Positions 7,395 through 15,097 of a DNA stretch of 64,000 nt are shown one piece after another. Position numbers and translations under genes: made by a program. Positions within the stretch are counted from its first letter, which is position 1; each line of letters starts with the position of its first letter. The notes beneath the pieces are model-generated. The model had not been told where the DNA came from, searched no databases, and worked only from the letters and a program-made list of their open reading frames with translations. This stretch comes from Chlorohelix sp037138995 (GTDB lineage Bacteria; Chloroflexota; Chloroflexia; Chloroheliales; Chloroheliaceae), in NCBI RefSeq assembly GCF_037138995.1, contig NZ_JBAXHI010000007.1:1-64000 (forward strand). Reading direction: 5' to 3'.

Positions 7395-10337
7395 TCAGGC
7401 AAAGAGCGGTTCTTTCCAAGCTGCTTTTAATGCGCCAATATGCAAACGTAGCATAGTTGCGCTGGAAAGCCCTGTAATGGAAAACTCATCATCTTCCAGC
7501 ACTACCCCAATGCGGGCAAAAACCGTTCCGTGCATTGCTGCTTCAAAAGCCTCTTTCTTGTCAGGCTCAACTTCTATAAGAAACCGGCTAGGCGTTTCGC
7601 TGAACAAGATTGCGGCATTGGTGCGGTCGCGCCTTAGCCCGGAATAGGGCAGATGAAGCAGGTCGAGGCGCATACCATAGCCTCCGGCAATGGACATTTC
7701 CGCCGCCGCTACCGCTAGACCCCCTTCGGACATGTCGTGACAGCTACTCACCAAACCTTCATGGATGGCTTTGGATAGGGCGCGGAAGTTGCGAAGGGCT
7801 GACCCTGCTTCAACTTTGGGTACTTCGCCCTCAATCAAGCCGTACAGTTTGCTGTAATAACTTGCCCCTAGTTCCGGGCGTGTTCGTCCAAGGATATAGA
7901 TTAAATTTCCGGGCTGCTTTAAATCCATCGTAACCGCTCGTTCTACATCTTCAATTATAGAGATGGCAGAAACCAGCAGCGTACCGGGTATAGCAATACG
8001 CTTACCTGTCGCAGGGTCTTTGTACTCATTGTTCAAGCTGTCCTTACCGCTGATAAAGGGCAGCCCAAAAGCAAGCGCGTAATCTCGACAAGCCATAACA
8101 GCGCGGGTTAGTTCGCCTAATCGTTCCGGTACATTTGGGTTGCCCCAACAGAAATTATCCAGCAACGCCATATGCTTTATATCTGCGCCAACCGCTACGG
8201 CATTGCGTACTGCTTCATCAATAGCGCAAGCCGCCATGTGGTAAGGGTCAATTAAGCTGTAGCGCGGGTTAATGCCGTTTGAGATGACAAAGCCACGCTT
8301 TGAATCGGGCAAAGGGCGAATTACTGCGGCATCGCTTGGTCCGTCATTGGCTTGTCCCACCAATGGTTTTACTACTGTGCCGCCCTGTACCTCGTGGTCA
8401 TATAGGCGTATGACCTGTTCTTTGCTGGCGATATTGGGGTCGGCTAGGATTTTGAGCAAAACATTTTCGTAGCCCTGATATGGACGGGAGTGTTCGTATT
8501 CGGCGCGGAGATTGCGCGGGCGAGTGGCGCGTCTTTGCCATCGTGCCGAAAGCTCTCGGCGGGGCAAGCCATTATGCAGGAAGTCCATTTTCAGGCTACC
8601 AACCGTGTTTCCGGCATAGTTCAGGGTTAGCAGATTATCGTTTGTAAACTCGCCTATAACAGTGGCTTCTACATTCTCAAGTTTACATAACTCCATAAAT
8701 TTATCAAGCTTGGCTGGCTCTATTGCCAGCAACATGCGCTCTTGCGCCTCGCTCAACCAGATTTCCCAAGGTTCTAACCCGGCATACTTGAGCGGTATTT
8801 TCTCAAGCTCAACCCGTACGCCCGTATCCTTGCCCATCTCGCCTACGGCGCTGCTCAAACCGCCGCCACCGCAATCGGTAATAGCGCTGTAGAGCTTCAA
8901 ATCACGCGCCTTAAGAATTAGGTCGAGGGTTTTCTTCTCCACGATAGGGTTGCCGATTTGCACCACGCTGCCCGCTTCAGCGGCGATTTGCTCACCGCCC
9001 AATTCAATGGAACTGAAAGTCGCGCCATGAATACCATCGCGCCCTGTGCGCCCACCCACTACTACCACCAAATCGCCCGGTTTGAGATTGCTAGGATGGC
9101 TGCCGTGTGGGGCAATACCCACCGTGCCGCAAAACACCAAAGGATTAGCCACATAACCGGGGTCGAACAGAATTGCGCCATTGACGGTGGGAATACCCAT
9201 TTTGTTGCCGTAATCGCGCACGCCACCTACCACGCCATCAAATATGCGCTGTGGTGGAAGCACCTCGGAGGGCAACGTGGCGGGGTCGGTATTAGGCATA
9301 CCAAAGCAGAAAATATCAGTGTTAGCGATAGGTTTAGCAGATACTGCCATAATATCGCGAATTACCCCACCTAACCCGGTATTAGCTCCACCAAAAGGCT
9401 CTAATGCGCTGGGATGGTTATGGGTTTCCGCTTTAAAACTCAGGTCGTAGTTGCGATCAAAGCTAATGATTCCGGCATTATCCACGAAAGCGGAGATAAT
9501 CCACTTTTTGTTCATTTGGTGAGTGGGCGCAGCAATTCCCTCTTTGAACAAGCCGTCAATTATATTTTCTTCCACCACTGCTCCGGCGCTATCGGTTTCG
9601 GTGTAAGTGATACGCGCTTTAAAGGTCTTATGTACGCAATGCTCGCTCCAAGTTTGCGCCAGAGTCTCCAATTCCACATCGGTTGGGTCGCGCTGCTCTT
9701 GCCGGAAAAATGCCTGAATCGCTTGCATTTCCGCCAGATTCAAAGCCAACAACCCTTCGCGGGAGATTCGCTCTAATTCTGCTTCTGCCACCTCACGAAT
9801 TGGGATAATACTCGCCAACCCTTTGGCGGAATGCTCGAAATGGAATTGATGTTCGAGAAATTTGCCGACATCCCCTGAAAGCGGTACGCTCTCCTGAATT
9901 AATTCGTTAATCAAATGTTGCCGCACATAAGCGGGGTCATTTTCTTTGAGTAGGTATAAATCGGCAGTACGCACGCGCTTAAGCGGAGGCAAATCCGCTT
10001 CATATTCCGCCAGCACCCTATAGCCGGTAAAAACGCTCTCGCCGGTGGTATCAGTAACGCCGGGGCGATAGGCGGTAAGCAGGGCAAAAGCTGCGCTCGA
10101 ATCGTTCAAGCTTTTTAGCAAATCTTCTGCTAGCCCGATATTGGTTTCTTCTATAACCGGGTCGCTAAATAGGGTATCTGCCACCTTTCGGGTAGCGTTT
10201 TCCGCTAACTCGCGCTTAATTTCGTTTTCAAACTCAAGCAGATAAAGGCGCGAGCGGGAAATCACCAACCCGTTTGGGGAGTAATGTGTCAGTTCGGTGT
10301 GGTTTTGACTGGTTGCAACAGTCACGCAATAAATCAT
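7395..10337 (-). CDS. purL: Phosphoribosylformylglycinamidine synthase with a fused PurS-like N-terminus
   Basis: 980 residues. This is the ATP-dependent synthetase of the fourth step of purine synthesis (FGAR to FGAM). The core is PurL: TWSEHCVHKTFKA (about 232-244), NHPSALEPFGGANTG (about 308-322) and two AIRS-type ATP/substrate halves. Small PurL proteins are about 740 residues. Here some 200 extra N-terminal residues contain segments such as AYRPGVTDTTGESVF that look like PurS, so the PurS subunit is probably fused. No glutaminase (PurQ) domain follows, so PurQ must be encoded elsewhere. The ATG at 10337 has AAGGTG upstream. guaB lies nearby on the other strand but not in the same operon. 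Confidence 0.92.
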   Translation of the reverse strand: MIYCVTVATSQNHTELTHYSPNGLVISRSRLYLLEFENEIKRELAENATRKVADTLFSDPVIEETNIGLAEDLLKSLNDSSAAFALLTAYRPGVTDTTGESVFTGYRVLAEYEADLPPLKRVRTADLYLLKENDPAYVRQHLINELIQESVPLSGDVGKFLEHQFHFEHSAKGLASIIPIREVAEAELERISREGLLALNLAEMQAIQAFFRQEQRDPTDVELETLAQTWSEHCVHKTFKARITYTETDSAGAVVEENIIDGLFKEGIAAPTHQMNKKWIISAFVDNAGIISFDRNYDLSFKAETHNHPSALEPFGGANTGLGGVIRDIMAVSAKPIANTDIFCFGMPNTDPATLPSEVLPPQRIFDGVVGGVRDYGNKMGIPTVNGAILFDPGYVANPLVFCGTVGIAPHGSHPSNLKPGDLVVVVGGRTGRDGIHGATFSSIELGGEQIAAEAGSVVQIGNPIVEKKTLDLILKARDLKLYSAITDCGGGGLSSAVGEMGKDTGVRVELEKIPLKYAGLEPWEIWLSEAQERMLLAIEPAKLDKFMELCKLENVEATVIGEFTNDNLLTLNYAGNTVGSLKMDFLHNGLPRRELSARWQRRATRPRNLRAEYEHSRPYQGYENVLLKILADPNIASKEQVIRLYDHEVQGGTVVKPLVGQANDGPSDAAVIRPLPDSKRGFVISNGINPRYSLIDPYHMAACAIDEAVRNAVAVGADIKHMALLDNFCWGNPNVPERLGELTRAVMACRDYALAFGLPFISGKDSLNNEYKDPATGKRIAIPGTLLVSAISIIEDVERAVTMDLKQPGNLIYILGRTRPELGASYYSKLYGLIEGEVPKVEAGSALRNFRALSKAIHEGLVSSCHDMSEGGLAVAAAEMSIAGGYGMRLDLLHLPYSGLRRDRTNAAILFSETPSRFLIEVEPDKKEAFEAAMHGTVFARIGVVLEDDEFSITGLSSATMLRLHIGALKAAWKEPLFA

Positions 10338-10858
10338 CTCTTTACACCTTTTTAGGAATTATTTCACTTTGGCAAGTTTACACTCGGCATCTATTACCAG
10401 CAAGCCTGTACCTGCGCCAAAACAACGCGCACACACCATCAGCGGTTCCCCACTTATAATAAAACTTTTTTCGGTGTGCGAGCAAATAGCGTGTTCTTTG
10501 CTCCAACTGAAATTGGCGATAGCCCTAAAGAACAGTATAGCGATACACCATCATATGTGGCATCAGTATATGTCCTAAAAAGACAAAAACCACCGTTACC
10601 TTGCCAACTAAACGGCGATTACAATGGGTACGGTGTATTGATAAATTCTTAGGTAACGCCATAGGTGGAATAGATGGTGTCCAGAAAAAAGATTAAAAAT
10701 ACAAAATATTGTGGTCTTAAATTTTCGAACACATCTTAACACGGCTTTAGGTGAGTCGCAACTTTGTTAATTATTGCAATAGATTGTAGGTTGTGGTAGC
10801 ATAAAATTGATATTTATGACCTGAAGCATGGAATCAGGTTCGTATTTGAGGAGTATAG
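10338..10858. other. Intergenic region between purL and mobA
   Basis: This 521-base divergent region contains a small hairpin (ACCTGA 10819-10824, TCAGGT 10834-10839) directly before the mobA Shine-Dalgarno. The hairpin is far too small to be the known molybdenum-cofactor riboswitch. Plus-strand ORFs here have no RBS and look random. No clear full promoter was found on either strand. Confidence 0.5.
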
Positions 10859-11479
10859 TTGAGTAAAAATACAGGTGTTATAATTTTAGCGGGTGGTCAG
10901 AGCCGTAGAATGGGTACTGAGAAAGCCTTGCTAAAATTTGAAAAGGACGGTCTGACTCTGCTTGAAATGGTAGTAGAGGCGGCTCGCCCGGTAGCAAGCG
11001 CCGGTATTGTGCTTGTTACAAACCAGCCAGAAAAGTACGAGTTTCTAAAACCAAGCCTGTCGGTAGTAGTAGATAACCAACCGGGTGGTGGTCCTTTGGC
11101 GGGTCTTGAGGCAGGTATAGAAGCTCTTACGGCACAACAATATCTTTTGCTGGCGTGCGATATGCCTTTTGTCCGAACCGAGTTGCTTAAAGGGCTGGTT
11201 GAATGGGAAGAAGAAGGCAAATCACGGGATGCGCTAGTGCCGTTGAACCCAGAGGGATTGCCTGAGCCACTTTGCGCTCTGTATAACGCAAGGGTATTAG
11301 CGGTTGTGAAAGAACATCTGGGCGAACATAGATATAAAATGTCCGACTTTCTTGCTTCGATAGTTACCCGGTACTTAGTAGGCATTGAGTTGGAACAATA
11401 TGACCCAGCTTTACGCAGTTTCTTAAATTTTAATACCCCTGCGGATTTCGAGCGCTATAAAGCGGTTTTTAGTAAATAA
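10859..11479 (+). CDS. mobA: Molybdenum cofactor guanylyltransferase
   Basis: 206 residues, the usual length. MobA joins GMP from GTP to Mo-molybdopterin to make the MGD cofactor used by DMSO reductase-type enzymes such as the one at 456. The nucleotide-binding signature is ILAGGQSRRMGTEKALL (about 9-25), followed by LLACDMPF (about 98-105) for Mg-GTP binding and the EPLCALY segment. The start is TTG at 10859, placed 5 bases after a clean GAGGAG (10848-10853). The DinB-like gene follows within 55 bases. Confidence 0.92.
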   Translation: MSKNTGVIILAGGQSRRMGTEKALLKFEKDGLTLLEMVVEAARPVASAGIVLVTNQPEKYEFLKPSLSVVVDNQPGGGPLAGLEAGIEALTAQQYLLLACDMPFVRTELLKGLVEWEEEGKSRDALVPLNPEGLPEPLCALYNARVLAVVKEHLGEHRYKMSDFLASIVTRYLVGIELEQYDPALRSFLNFNTPADFERYKAVFSK

Positions 11480-11531
11480 TAGCGCTTATCAATTCACTAA
11501 ATTGGCATCTGACACAGGGAGTAGGGATATT

Positions 11532-12023
11532 ATGTTCGAGTCCGAAACTATAGCCCAAGCAAAAGTGACTATCAAGGAGCTGTCAGAATTGACTCAGCTT
11601 CTAAACCGGGAGATAGAGGGGCTCAGCCCGAAGCTTTACGAGTTTAAACCTACGCCACAGGATTGGAGCGTAAAAGAGATTATCTGCCACATGCGTGATG
11701 TTGATGAAATATTTCATGAGCGTTGTGTGCGTATGGTGGAAGATGATGAACCGTTCCTTCGCTCTTTTAATCCCGAAGAATTGGCGGAAGAAAAAGGTTA
11801 TTCGCGCCAACTCTGGGAAGAAGTGCTTCAGGAATGGGACACCAACCGAGCGCGTAACCTTGAGTTATTCAAGAGCTTAAGCCCTTTACAATGGCTGAAA
11901 GGCGCTTTTCATCAGGAGCGTGGGCATTTCAATGTGATGGATATTGCCTCCGCTTTGATAAGGCAAACTGAAGAGCATTTGGAGCAAATACGCAGTAACT
12001 TGAAAGTAGCGCATTCAATGTAA
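11532..12023 (+). CDS. DinB-like (DUF664-type) protein
   Basis: About 163 residues, all helical, resembling DinB/YfiT four-helix-bundle proteins. Family metal-ligand-type histidines are seen in IICHMRDVDEIFHERCV (about 50-66) and in the C-terminal RQTEEHLEQI. Such proteins are often thiol transferases or damage-induced proteins of unknown substrate. I chose ATG 11532 because AGGGA lies 4-8 bases before it; an upstream TTG at 11502 would add ten residues. It is followed by a strong terminator at 12031. Confidence 0.8.
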   Translation: MFESETIAQAKVTIKELSELTQLLNREIEGLSPKLYEFKPTPQDWSVKEIICHMRDVDEIFHERCVRMVEDDEPFLRSFNPEELAEEKGYSRQLWEEVLQEWDTNRARNLELFKSLSPLQWLKGAFHQERGHFNVMDIASALIRQTEEHLEQIRSNLKVAHSM

Positions 12024-12030
12024 AACCGGT

Positions 12031-12057
12031 AGCCCCGATCGAGTCGGGGCTTCTTTG
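12031..12057 (+). terminator. Intrinsic terminator after the mobA-DinB pair
   Basis: AGCCCCGA (12031-12038) pairs with TCGGGGCT (12044-12051), followed by a short T-rich tail. Confidence 0.75.
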
Positions 12058-12083
12058 TATTCATTTATTATGAGGATGGAGTA

Positions 12084-13571
12084 ATGGCTATTAGCGACCG
12101 TTTTGTTTATTCGGGTTTAACTTTTGACGATGTACTTTTGCTTCCCGCAGATTCGGAAGTTATTCCTGCTACAGTGGATGTTTCCACCAACCTAACCCGG
12201 AATATCAGATTAAAAATCCCGTTGCTAAGTTCTCCGATGGATACTGTTACTGAGGCGCGAATGGGTATAGCGTTGGCTCAAGAAGGGGGTTTGGGTGTTA
12301 TCCATCGTAACCTTACGATTGAGCGTCAGGCAGAGGAAGTGGATAAGGTTAAGCGCAGTGAAGCGGGAATGATTCTTGACCCGATTACGCTTAAGCCCAC
12401 CGCCAACCTGAGCGAAGGTTTAGCGATGATGGAGAAATTCCATATCAGCGGTATTCCCATTACTGACGACAAGGGTTTGCTGGTAGGTATTCTCACCAAC
12501 CGCGATATTCGCTTCGAGGAAGATTTTAGCAAGCCCATCTCAGAATTGATGACCAATAAGGAACTGATAACCGCTCCGATGGGTACTAACCTTGATGAAG
12601 CCAAGAAAATCCTGCACCAATATCGCATCGAGAAATTGCCGATTGTGGATGAACACGGATTTTTGAAAGGTTTGATAACCGTCAAGGATATTCAGAAAAA
12701 GATAAAATATCCCAATGCTGCCAAAGACCATATTGGTCGGTTACTGTGTGGGGCGGCGTTAGGCGTTGGACGCGATATGCTGGATCGGGCTGCTGAACTG
12801 GTGCGCCACAATGTGGATGTGCTGGTGCTAGATAGCTCTCACGGGCATGCGCGGGCAGTACAGCGGGCAGTAACCCAGCTTAAAGAGAAATTTCCCAATG
12901 TGGCGGTTATTGCCGGGAATGTGGCGACAGGCACTGGCACTGAAGCGTTGATTAAAGCAGGCGCAGATGCGGTTCGTATTGGGGTAGGACCCGGCTCAAT
13001 CTGCACCACTCGCGTGGTAACAGGCGTGGGTGTACCGCAGGTAACTGCGATTATGGAAGCCGCCGAGATTGGCGCAAAATATAATATCCCGGTTATAGCG
13101 GATGGCGGCGTGAAATACAGTGGCGATATTACTAAGGCATTGGCAGCAGGCGCAAGCTCCGTTATGATAGGTTCGTTGTTCGCAGGGGTAGAGGAAAGCC
13201 CCGGAGATGTGGTTTTGTTCCAAGGCGAGCATTTCAAGGAATATCGCGGGATGGGTTCGATGGGGGCGATGAAAGCGGGCGAGGGCGCACGCGAACGTTA
13301 CCATCAGGACGAAGTGAAGGATTCGGTCAAGCTTGTGCCGGAAGGCATTGAAGGGCGCGTGCCATATCGCGGCTCTCTTAGCAATCTGGTATTTCAGCTA
13401 ATGGGAGGCTTGAGGAGCGGTATGGGTTATGTGGGCGCAGGTTCGATTTATGAACTTCAAACCGTATCACGCTTCATGCAAATTACTTCTGCCAGCTTGA
13501 AAGAAAGCCACCCGCATGATGTAGTTATTACCAAAGAAGCGCCTAATTATGAGGTGAGATACCGAGATTAG
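12084..13571 (+). CDS. guaB: Inosine-5'-monophosphate dehydrogenase
   Basis: 495 residues, full length. It oxidises IMP to XMP with NAD, the committed step of GMP synthesis. The barrel begins with LTFDDVLLLPADSEV (about 12-26). Two CBS domains sit at about 95-205. The catalytic loop GPGSICTTR places the active Cys at 307, followed by the flap with MGSMGAM (about 391-397) and EGIEGRVPYRG. GGATGGAG lies just before the ATG. A terminator on either side makes it a single-gene transcript. Confidence 0.96.
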   Translation: MAISDRFVYSGLTFDDVLLLPADSEVIPATVDVSTNLTRNIRLKIPLLSSPMDTVTEARMGIALAQEGGLGVIHRNLTIERQAEEVDKVKRSEAGMILDPITLKPTANLSEGLAMMEKFHISGIPITDDKGLLVGILTNRDIRFEEDFSKPISELMTNKELITAPMGTNLDEAKKILHQYRIEKLPIVDEHGFLKGLITVKDIQKKIKYPNAAKDHIGRLLCGAALGVGRDMLDRAAELVRHNVDVLVLDSSHGHARAVQRAVTQLKEKFPNVAVIAGNVATGTGTEALIKAGADAVRIGVGPGSICTTRVVTGVGVPQVTAIMEAAEIGAKYNIPVIADGGVKYSGDITKALAAGASSVMIGSLFAGVEESPGDVVLFQGEHFKEYRGMGSMGAMKAGEGARERYHQDEVKDSVKLVPEGIEGRVPYRGSLSNLVFQLMGGLRSGMGYVGAGSIYELQTVSRFMQITSASLKESHPHDVVITKEAPNYEVRYRD

Positions 13572-13600
13572 CTTCAAAAAGACATATTAGAACATAAATG

Positions 13601-13625
13601 GACGGGCATACACCCGTCTTTTTTT
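13601..13625 (+). terminator. Intrinsic terminator of guaB
   Basis: GACGGG (13601-13606) pairs with CCCGTC (13613-13618), followed by seven T. Confidence 0.85.
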
Positions 13626-13690
13626 GCGTTATAGACCTATAAAAAGATGTGTTTTGAAATCATTTGTATATTTTGTAACGATAATTTCCA

Positions 13691-13699
13691 TGTTATAAT
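13691..13699 (+). promoter_or_regulatory. Extended -10 promoter element
   Basis: TGTTATAAT, exact extended -10, lies about 135 bases before the gene at 13834. TTTTGT (13671-13676) is 17 bases upstream as a partial -35. Confidence 0.5.
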
Positions 13700-13833
13700 T
13701 ATTACAACTTGTTACTACTTCTGGTATCTGTTTATGTTATGTTCGCTACTTTCCAATGTGGAAAACATTGTAGTATTGTTATATTATTAATTCTGAATGA
13801 AGCAGTAAAACTTATTCTCGGTATGGGTGACAT

Positions 13834-14295
13834 ATGCATAATAACATTGAAGCTGAGCGTAGCTACCAACTCGATGCTTGGATTAACTCAAATCGCGAAC
13901 AGATTCTGGTAGAAACAACACAGGCAATCAAACATTCCGATAACACCCATTTTCAAGATTTATCTGAAGAAGTTCTCTTTTACTTAACCGAACGTTATTT
14001 GCCCTTTAGTTGTTTCCAGCCTCTAAACGGTAAAGAATACGCTACGTTTGCCGCTTTTTCCCTGAAAAGGGGTGCTTGCCTTGAAGAAGAACTGAAAATA
14101 CTCCGGTTATTCTATAGAACGCTTGAGTCCATAATCTGGCATGATCGAGAGTTGGAAATAAGTTTGCGCCAGTTTATGTGTGAGCGCATTCAGCTTACCG
14201 GAACATTAGTAAGCGCCGGGCTGACCACCGCTCATCTCAAATGCTTGATGAGTGGCAGCTATAATCAAGAGGCATTAAACGGTCAATCTGCCTGA
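13834..14295 (+). CDS. Uncharacterised helical protein, 153 residues
   Basis: A soluble, mostly helical protein with no signal peptide or membrane segment. It begins MHNNIEAERSYQLDAWINSN and contains several aromatic-rich helices (FRTLESIIWHDRELEI-type region about 90-107). Its size and the N-terminal pattern (W...N+EQI.......) are faintly like the RsbRD-type N-terminal sensor domains that precede signalling modules, but this is a weak resemblance. GGGTGA precedes the ATG closely. It is convergent with the TPR/MshEN-like gene, with 16 bases between the stops. Confidence 0.6.
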   Translation: MHNNIEAERSYQLDAWINSNREQILVETTQAIKHSDNTHFQDLSEEVLFYLTERYLPFSCFQPLNGKEYATFAAFSLKRGACLEEELKILRLFYRTLESIIWHDRELEISLRQFMCERIQLTGTLVSAGLTTAHLKCLMSGSYNQEALNGQSA

Positions 14296-14311
14296 GCATT
14301 ACAGGCTGAGG

Positions 14312-14842
14312 TTACATCTGCAAATCAAGGAAAGCTAACGCAGAGCTAAGCATCTGCGCTTCGGTGTGGTAGCCGAAGTCTGACAGTATTTCGTCCAAAC
14401 GGTAAATTTTACCTTCTAAACGCATACAGGCTTGGTAATGCAAAGCTGCGCGTACTTTTAATTCGTTCAGAATTCCACGCTTAATCAGATAATCTGCCAC
14501 CAACACCTGCACTTTGTTGTTGTCGTAATATTCTTTCAGGGTTTTAATAGTTGCCTGTTTATTATTGGCACGTGACTTTTTTTCCACCAATTCATAGTAT
14601 CTTTGCGCGATAATATTACTTGGATTGCGGCTTAAAATCCGATTGAGATACATTTTAGCTTCTTCTGGGTTGCAGGAAAGCCGCCCACACCAGATTAGCG
14701 CGGTTTCATTATAAGGCTCAAGCTCAAGCGCTTTCTGGAAATGTTCGAAAGCTGCTTCTTTGTTGTCATGATGATATTCGCAAATACCTAGCGCGAGTTG
14801 CTTACGGGTTGTTAAGGTGACAGCTTTATTATCGGTGACCAT
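14312..14842 (-). CDS. TPR protein with a C-terminal MshEN-like domain
   Basis: 176 residues. Residues about 12-75 form tetratricopeptide units (LALGICEYHHDNKEAAFEHF, then QKALELEPYNETALIWCGRL). The C-terminal part (about 112-176) has the L-IKRGIL...ALHYQ and RLDEILSDFGYHTEAQ pattern of the MshEN/GspE N-terminal domain, which in other proteins binds cyclic di-GMP. The combination suggests an adaptor, perhaps responding to a nucleotide messenger; the key binding residues cannot be verified by eye. GGAGAG precedes the ATG at 14842. Confidence 0.65.
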   Translation of the reverse strand: MVTDNKAVTLTTRKQLALGICEYHHDNKEAAFEHFQKALELEPYNETALIWCGRLSCNPEEAKMYLNRILSRNPSNIIAQRYYELVEKKSRANNKQATIKTLKEYYDNNKVQVLVADYLIKRGILNELKVRAALHYQACMRLEGKIYRLDEILSDFGYHTEAQMLSSALAFLDLQM

Positions 14843-15097
14843 AATGTCTCTCCAATCATGGAAGTTAGAACAACAGCTTATATCTTTTAAGTGGAGAGTA
14901 AGCGAAGAAATAGCGGGTGAGGTTCTGCTTTAATGTTGGAAAAATACCCTTACTTGCTCCTTACTACTACATTAAATTTAACAGACCTCGCATTTTAATA
15001 CTGTGATAGCCCTTTCTTTATTAATGTGACTGTTCGCACTTTTTGATATTATTTCCCGTAACCATTTGCGATAGGAATTGTAGGATTAAATGCCAAG

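Noticed and set aside
10819..10839. Hairpin before mobA as a molybdenum-cofactor riboswitch
   Set aside because: The stem is six bases, far smaller than the known multi-helix Moco RNA, and it has no further structure by eye.
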